Positions 59,118 to 64,000 of a stretch of DNA of 64,000 bases are shown piece after piece. The stretch covers positions 10,356,922 to 10,420,921 of the forward strand of contig OU744454.1 of the NCBI GenBank assembly GCA_916610825.1. Direction: 5' to 3'. Source of the DNA: Haliclystus octoradiatus. Taxonomy: Eukaryota > Cnidaria > Staurozoa > Stauromedusae > Haliclystidae. Numbering within the stretch: the stretch's first letter is position 1; each line of letters begins with the position of its first letter. Under the pieces are notes generated by a model. It did no database searches and was not told the DNA's origin. It saw only the letters and a list, made by a program, of their open reading frames with translations. Both the position numbers and the translations under genes were made by a program.

Positions 59118-59284
59118 ATAATTTAAAATTGAGACAAAGATGAGGCAAAGCGTTTTATGTATGTTCACAGGAGTATTGGTACGTTTTTTTAATATTTTAG
59201 TATACCGTCTGATGATCGTGAAATAAGCACGTGAAATTTGGAGTTACGGAAAGGCTTGGCCTCATCTTTGTCTCAATTTTATAT
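59118..59284. mobile_element. MITE with 22-bp perfect inverted repeats
   Basis: 59124-59145 and 59259-59280 are exact inverse copies (core TTGAGACAAAGATGAGGC) around 113 bp without coding capacity. Target duplication not resolved. Confidence 0.6.
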
Positions 59285-59855
59285 CTTGTAATTTATAATT
59301 GGCATGTGGCAGGATCGCAATGTATATCGTAGAGTGACTTGAAATGTCTAAAGGCATTCTAGTCAATCAGAATTTCCATCATTAAATCGTTCGTTAATCG
59401 GTTCCTTCGTTTGTCCCACACCGATCAGCATTATTCACTAAACACAACAAACAATAAAGACACAGGTTCTTTCGTGGTATAGCAAACAGTCTATTAAACA
59501 AACAAAAACAACATTAATAGATTACATGTGTAATAAAACATCTTACTAAATTAATCACATGTTCTAATCAAACGACAATGTCAACTATTAATTTCATACA
59601 TAATTTAATGCGGGTTATTTCGCTAGTAGTTGATGCTAAGCACGTGCAAAGTCAAAATTAGCCCTCTTTAATTAGCCTCTCCATCACTAGCCTCTTTATC
59701 CCTTTAACAATATACCTCACTAAATAATGGACACATCAATCATCAAAGATAAGAGTATCATAGATTTCAGTTTTTTGTAAATCTGATCCGACGCACATCT
59801 TCATTTAGTAATAAATATCTTTTCACTAGAAAAGTGAAGTAGGCTCAATCAAAAT
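59285..59855. other. Intergenic, nothing recognised
   Basis: AT-rich, no feature identified. Confidence 0.45.
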
Positions 59856-60225
59856 GAGGAGGATTAGCTCAGACGGCTGAGCAACCGAACTTCAGATCGG
59901 ATCATATCTGATCGACAGTGTTCAAATCCCCCCAAGGTCAACTCAACCTTGACTTTATCTGAAACATCAAATGAGTACAATCTGAGGATGGCGGATGGAA
60001 TGGTCCAGATGGAATTGCATTGTGAGTAGCTGCGGCGCATCGTTGCACATTGACAATCAAGACCTATCTGCCATGAAATCTGTTGAAATTGATCTGCAGT
60101 GTCGCGGCTGAGATCAACAAAGAGCGTTTAAAATCATTGCTCTCAGCGAAAAAATCACTCATCTATCTCGAAATAGAGGAGTGGTACGGGTGCCCTCGGT
60201 AGGCTCTCTACACCATTTTGCATAT
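59856..60225 (+). repeat. SINE candidate with tRNA-Leu/Ser-like head
   Basis: The head 59861-59940 has box A (TTAGCTCAGACGG) and a box B-like GTTCAAATCC, with a long variable arm (GATCATATCTGATC) as in class II tRNAs. Stems are degenerate. A GC-richer body of about 280 bp follows, unlike the AT-rich flank. Family not recognised. Confidence 0.4.
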
Positions 60226-60655
60226 TTTGACCGTGCAAAAATACCTCCTCAAAAGTATTAAACTTTATGTATAAGGTTATAAATCTTTATTGCAATGATA
60301 TGATCATTGTAATCAGCGTGAAAACCTCTACAGTGATATTTATAACGCACAAAATCCATTTTCCACTCATATAGGTACTTTATTCAAAACAATAAACAAG
60401 AAATCCTGAATGCACAGTGAAACGGTGCCTATTCTAATTTTAGTAAATTATTAAATCTACATAACGATGTATAATGCATGTCCATGGAATGATACATAAC
60501 TAATATATAACATGACAATGTAACGATATAATATTATAGTGATTATTTATAATTTTAATTCAATATACGTTTTGTCTCAGTGTGAAATGTTTCCCGATGT
60601 ACAGTAGTATTGTGGTAGTACAAGTCATTGTTGCTGTTCATTTTAAACGTTCATT
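60226..60655. other. 3' flank of the PAN-domain gene
   Basis: Downstream of the minus-strand stop. No clear AATAAA within the first 100 bp; otherwise nothing seen. Confidence 0.4.
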
Positions 60656-63070
60656 TTAAACGGCTTTAACCTGGATGAAGGCACAAGTTTCACCAGCATG
60701 ACTATCGGCAGCTCCTTGGAAAACCAATCTGTAACTGTTTCCCATTGTGAAGTTGACATGAGATGCTGAACCTAGGTACAATGAATTTGCACGATTTCCA
60801 TCATTCAAATACAAGAAGTCATTCCCTCCAGTAAGATACTGTTCTTTGTCATTGGTGAGATGTGTTTTCATGTAATAGCCTTCACAACCCCAATTTGCAT
60901 ACAATGGAGTCCAGTCGCATTTGAGTCCACCTCTCGAATAAATCAATTTTATTTGGTAAAAACCAGAACATAATACGAATTCAAATTCACCAAATGTGTT
61001 GGGTTTTGCACCATAGCAGACTTCATCTGACACAGCAGAAGTGTAATCTATGAAATAAAATATCGACATCAAAGATTTTTTCCAAATGATTATGATCTGC
61101 ACATGTAACTGTGTAAGTTAAGTTATAGCAGCAAACAAGTACTTGTTTCTGGCCATTAGCCGTCGTCAGTACTGCTCAGTGAACAAGGGACTGACTTAGC
61201 GTGCTATAACTAAGTCAAGATGAGTATCAATGTGGTGAAAAAATTCATCACATGAAAAAAGCATCTGTGTCATACCAGAGTGCTCAAACTACCGAAGTAA
61301 AGGGCAATGCATAACGCAAATAGTATTGACATATCCCAAGTGGAGTTGATTTGATCAAGAAGTTAAGTTATATATATGTATTATATTACGCAATTGCTAC
61401 AGCTAAAAGTTGATTTTGAAACATACTGTACATTTCATTCAAATGTTTAGATGGTAACAGAGCTTTACATGAGCTTGTTTGTTGTTAATTTTATAAACTT
61501 TTTGCAATGTTATCCTTGGATAGTTCATTATAAAGTTTGTCACCAACTCTTCCGTCTAAATTTTTACCCGGCGCTAGATTTTAAGTTGCAAATTCGAAGT
61601 CGTGATGTTTCCCCGTTTAGCTGTAAAATTTCAAAATCTGTAAATCATTATTTTAATTAACCAATGAAAGAACTACTACAGTAGCACCTGTGATGAAATA
61701 AGTGCATATAGGATTAAGCATTGTTAACGTGTATTGTGGTTAAAACTAAATTGCACCACGGAGCAGAGCAAAGAAGTAGGACCAAATTGAGAATATCGAA
61801 CAAAAATATAGATCTAAGACGATGATGTGGAAATATTGGCTGGTGTGGCCAAATTATGCCAGAATTATTACAACATCGGCTTCATTTGACTATTGCTTGT
61901 CTGTGTGTGTAATAAATGTCATAGTATGTTGACCCCGTGTATATGATTTGATTGGTTATCTCAATTGTTACGTACTCCCTGTTTATCGTAATTTGCAAAT
62001 ATTATTGTGTAATCACTTCTATAATCAATATCTGCATCTTGTATGACTAAGCATTAACAACTATATTATTAAGCTTGAGTATTATTTCTCCATATTGTCA
62101 TCAACTCCTTAAATTATGCATGCGGATACTGTTTCCTTTCTTTGAAGGCCTTAATTAAAAAGCTTAATTAATAATAATTACAGGTTAATTGTAAGAGCCA
62201 TGATTTTGAAAGAGTAAGAAAGTATAGCGGAGTAGGTTGTATCGTGTGACCATGGTGATATCCAGCTCCAATATCATCTTCAATAAGAACACATAATAAC
62301 ATGTAGGTAAATAACATATATAATAACGTTTTACCTTCAAAATCAACGCACTCTAGGATTTTGAACCCCTGAAAAAAAAATCGGTAAACCTATATCATTC
62401 ATTGTTTCCATGGAATCCCTTCGTTTCTCATGGTCACGTAAATGCCAGAGCTTATATATATAGTTATATTCGACAAATTTAAAAGGAACTCATTTTTAGG
62501 GGGTGGATTTATATATTAAAGGCCTACATCCGCACACATGTTTTTAAGCGGTTAGCATTTATGGGATAATTCTTGCGATAAATTAATTTGAATATTACAT
62601 TAAACCAAGCAAGGAAGTAAACAATATATACCATCTAATCCACATAGAAATTTACAATGTAAATCTATTGACTATGTGATTCAGCTCAGTTAACTATATA
62701 ATAACCATGACACAAAATAAAGCAATTCAATATTTTGTCGTAAAATACTTACAACTAATTTACCAGAAAGACTGTTCGCTGATGTAGTTGCATTTAATGT
62801 ATTTTTAGATAAATGTTTACAAGTTTTCTTTCTTTCTTCAGCTGTGCCAGACCAAGCTATCATCTCACAAACTGGTTTGTTAATGCATTCTTGACAGCAT
62901 ATCAATAATGTTTCAGCAATAAAATCTGATAACACTGTTATATTAGTATTTTCAGATAAAGATTGTGTAAAATCAAACATCTTTACTTTTGGTATTCCTG
63001 TTGAAGATACACTCTGAATCAAACAAATGATATGAAATATACGCAAGATATCTTCTTGGTTAAAATTCAT
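60656..63070 (-). CDS. Secreted protein, PAN/apple domain plus novel six-Cys C-terminal module
   Basis: Exons 63070-62753, 62368-62335 and 61047-60656. Junctions are phase 0 (GTT|GTAAGT, TTTCAG|GGG) and phase 1 (GAAG|GTAAAA, CATAG|AT). The product is 247 residues. Residues 1-24 are a signal peptide (hydrophobic RIFHIICLIQSV). Residues 55-106 have C58, C59, C62, C68 and C84 in a PAN/apple-like spacing (CCQECINKPVC). Residues 107-247 carry six cysteines (113, 128, 144, 161, 172, 239) and aromatic- and Gly-rich beta-like sequence (FEFVLCSGFYQIKLIY, WGCEGYYMK, SYRLVFQG), enough for three disulfides. N-glycosylation sequons occur at NIT, NAT and NFT. PAN domains bind protein or carbohydrate ligands. 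The C-terminal module is unknown to me; a lectin-like or matrix role is a guess. The frame is intact with good splice sites. Confidence 0.7.
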
Positions 63071-64000
63071 GATAAATATCTGTTTCACGATATATTTTGG
63101 CAAATTAATCCGACTGATTGAACGAGCACTGTCTCTCACATCAGCTTCCTTCGTAAATGATTATAATAAGAGATAATAATAATTGTTCCTAATAAATATT
63201 TCAAAGATGCTGAGACGTTAGACTCGCTACAGGTGCAACACATTGAGTTATAGCTATAGTTGATCTAGTTGGCTCGGTGGGAATATGCAATTCATTCACT
63301 ATCAAATATAGGACAGCTGAACGGCGCGAGGTTAATATAATTTTACCATATTTGCTCTGCTTGTATAAATGTACTGAGACAGTCACTATAGATTGTTTAC
63401 AAACAACTAATACACAATTGTAATGTTAATAACTAACTAAGAAACAACTAATTCAATATTTTCAATGGTAATGACTTACGCGAATGACATGTTTGGCATT
63501 TCATGCTGGTCAAAACATATAAAGCCGTGTTAACTAAATCACGTGCTGAGCAATTTTTTTGAGTTATGTTATCAGGATGTTTTGCAAGTTGAAAAAATTA
63601 TTGAACAAGCAAAAAATAATTGTACAAGCTTGTCCTCTGTATTTGTTTTGCATTCAAACGAGAAAATCTAAAAATACCGAAAACCACTCATGTCCAATAA
63701 TTTGGGTCAAACAACAGTCAAACATGTGAAAATGTCGTAAATGATGTCAACAATATAACAGCTTTGAGGATTTTATTGATATCGGGCGAAGAAGATGTTT
63801 CTAGATTTGAATTATTCACTGTTTTAAAATGTTAATTATAGTTACGTTGGATTATATATGCAATTGTAATTTAATGTAGGGGTCTGGGGCTTCATGCCTC
63901 CCAGAAAATTTTTCACAATTTATAATGTGCCTGGAGGCCTCTCCTGACAACTTGAGAGTATATTTTGATAAAGGAAATTGGAAAATAAACATTCTGCATA
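63071..64000. other. Upstream region of the PAN-domain gene
   Basis: Contains the likely promoter of the minus-strand gene. The reading frame stays open upstream to about 63139 without another ATG. Nothing else recognised to the window edge. Confidence 0.45.

Noticed and set aside
59856..59940. tRNA-Sec or suppressor tRNA (loop reads CTTCAGA)
   Set aside because: The loop fits a UCA anticodon only with an extra loop base, and T-stem and acceptor stems fail; more likely a SINE head.

Overview
This is about 64 kb of AT-rich animal nuclear DNA. The genes have introns with GT..AG boundaries, one encodes a mitochondrial ribosomal protein, one is an IkB-type ankyrin gene, and the mobile DNA includes BEL/Pao, Ty3/Gypsy, LINE, Penelope-like, EnSpm-like and MITE families. 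That points to an invertebrate metazoan. I cannot name the phylum from sequence alone. Most protein-coding genes were assembled by joining exons by eye, checking that splice phases agree.

Layout. 1-2620 (-): MULE-type transposase-like gene, three exons, running off the left edge. 3073-3255 (-): first exon of an L17-like protein, head to head with 3574-7405 (+), a three-exon mitochondrial ribosomal protein L17 gene. 9267-15893 (+): a BEL/Pao LTR retrotransposon with 386-bp LTRs and a 5-bp target duplication but a broken coding region. 16652-23411 (-): a five-exon IkB-like gene with six ankyrin repeats; its introns carry MITEs, an EnSpm/CACTA-like relic on the opposite strand and a pair of palindromic X-box motifs. 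24540-25322: a Penelope-like relic with inverted termini. 25786-26736: a cluster of a short GTCAGTCAGACAC motif. 27.3-29.0 kb: inverted-repeat mobile debris. 31531-36281 (+): an intact Ty3/Gypsy element with one 1386-codon gag-pol frame and nearly identical LTRs, sitting between two older inverted repeats.

38.0-48.5 kb is LINE-rich: a minus-strand LINE 3' half (38029-40480), a ~490-bp high-identity inverted repeat whose arms encode the same reverse transcriptase fragment and whose loop holds a two-exon acidic nuclear protein gene (42358-43478, +), a plus-strand LINE segment (44258-45252), and a minus-strand LINE 5' half whose ORF1 carries an SGNH hydrolase-like domain (45253-48480). 49335-51256 (+) is a broken M1 aminopeptidase gene. 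52.7-53.4 kb holds a 26-bp minisatellite and a MITE nested in a MITE. 53580-55200 (+) is a 5'-truncated CR1/Jockey-like LINE. 57592-57753 (+) is a THAP-like first exon, 59.86-60.2 kb a tRNA-headed SINE candidate, and 60656-63070 (-) a complete three-exon gene for a secreted PAN/apple-domain protein with a six-cysteine C-terminal module I do not recognise.

The genes do not form a pathway. Host genes are separated by, and carry in their introns, several generations of mobile elements. A recurring theme is hairpin-forming DNA, including a TA-flanked MITE family built from TTCATGAAC units that appears at about seven places. Family names rest on motif reading only; no database search was possible.
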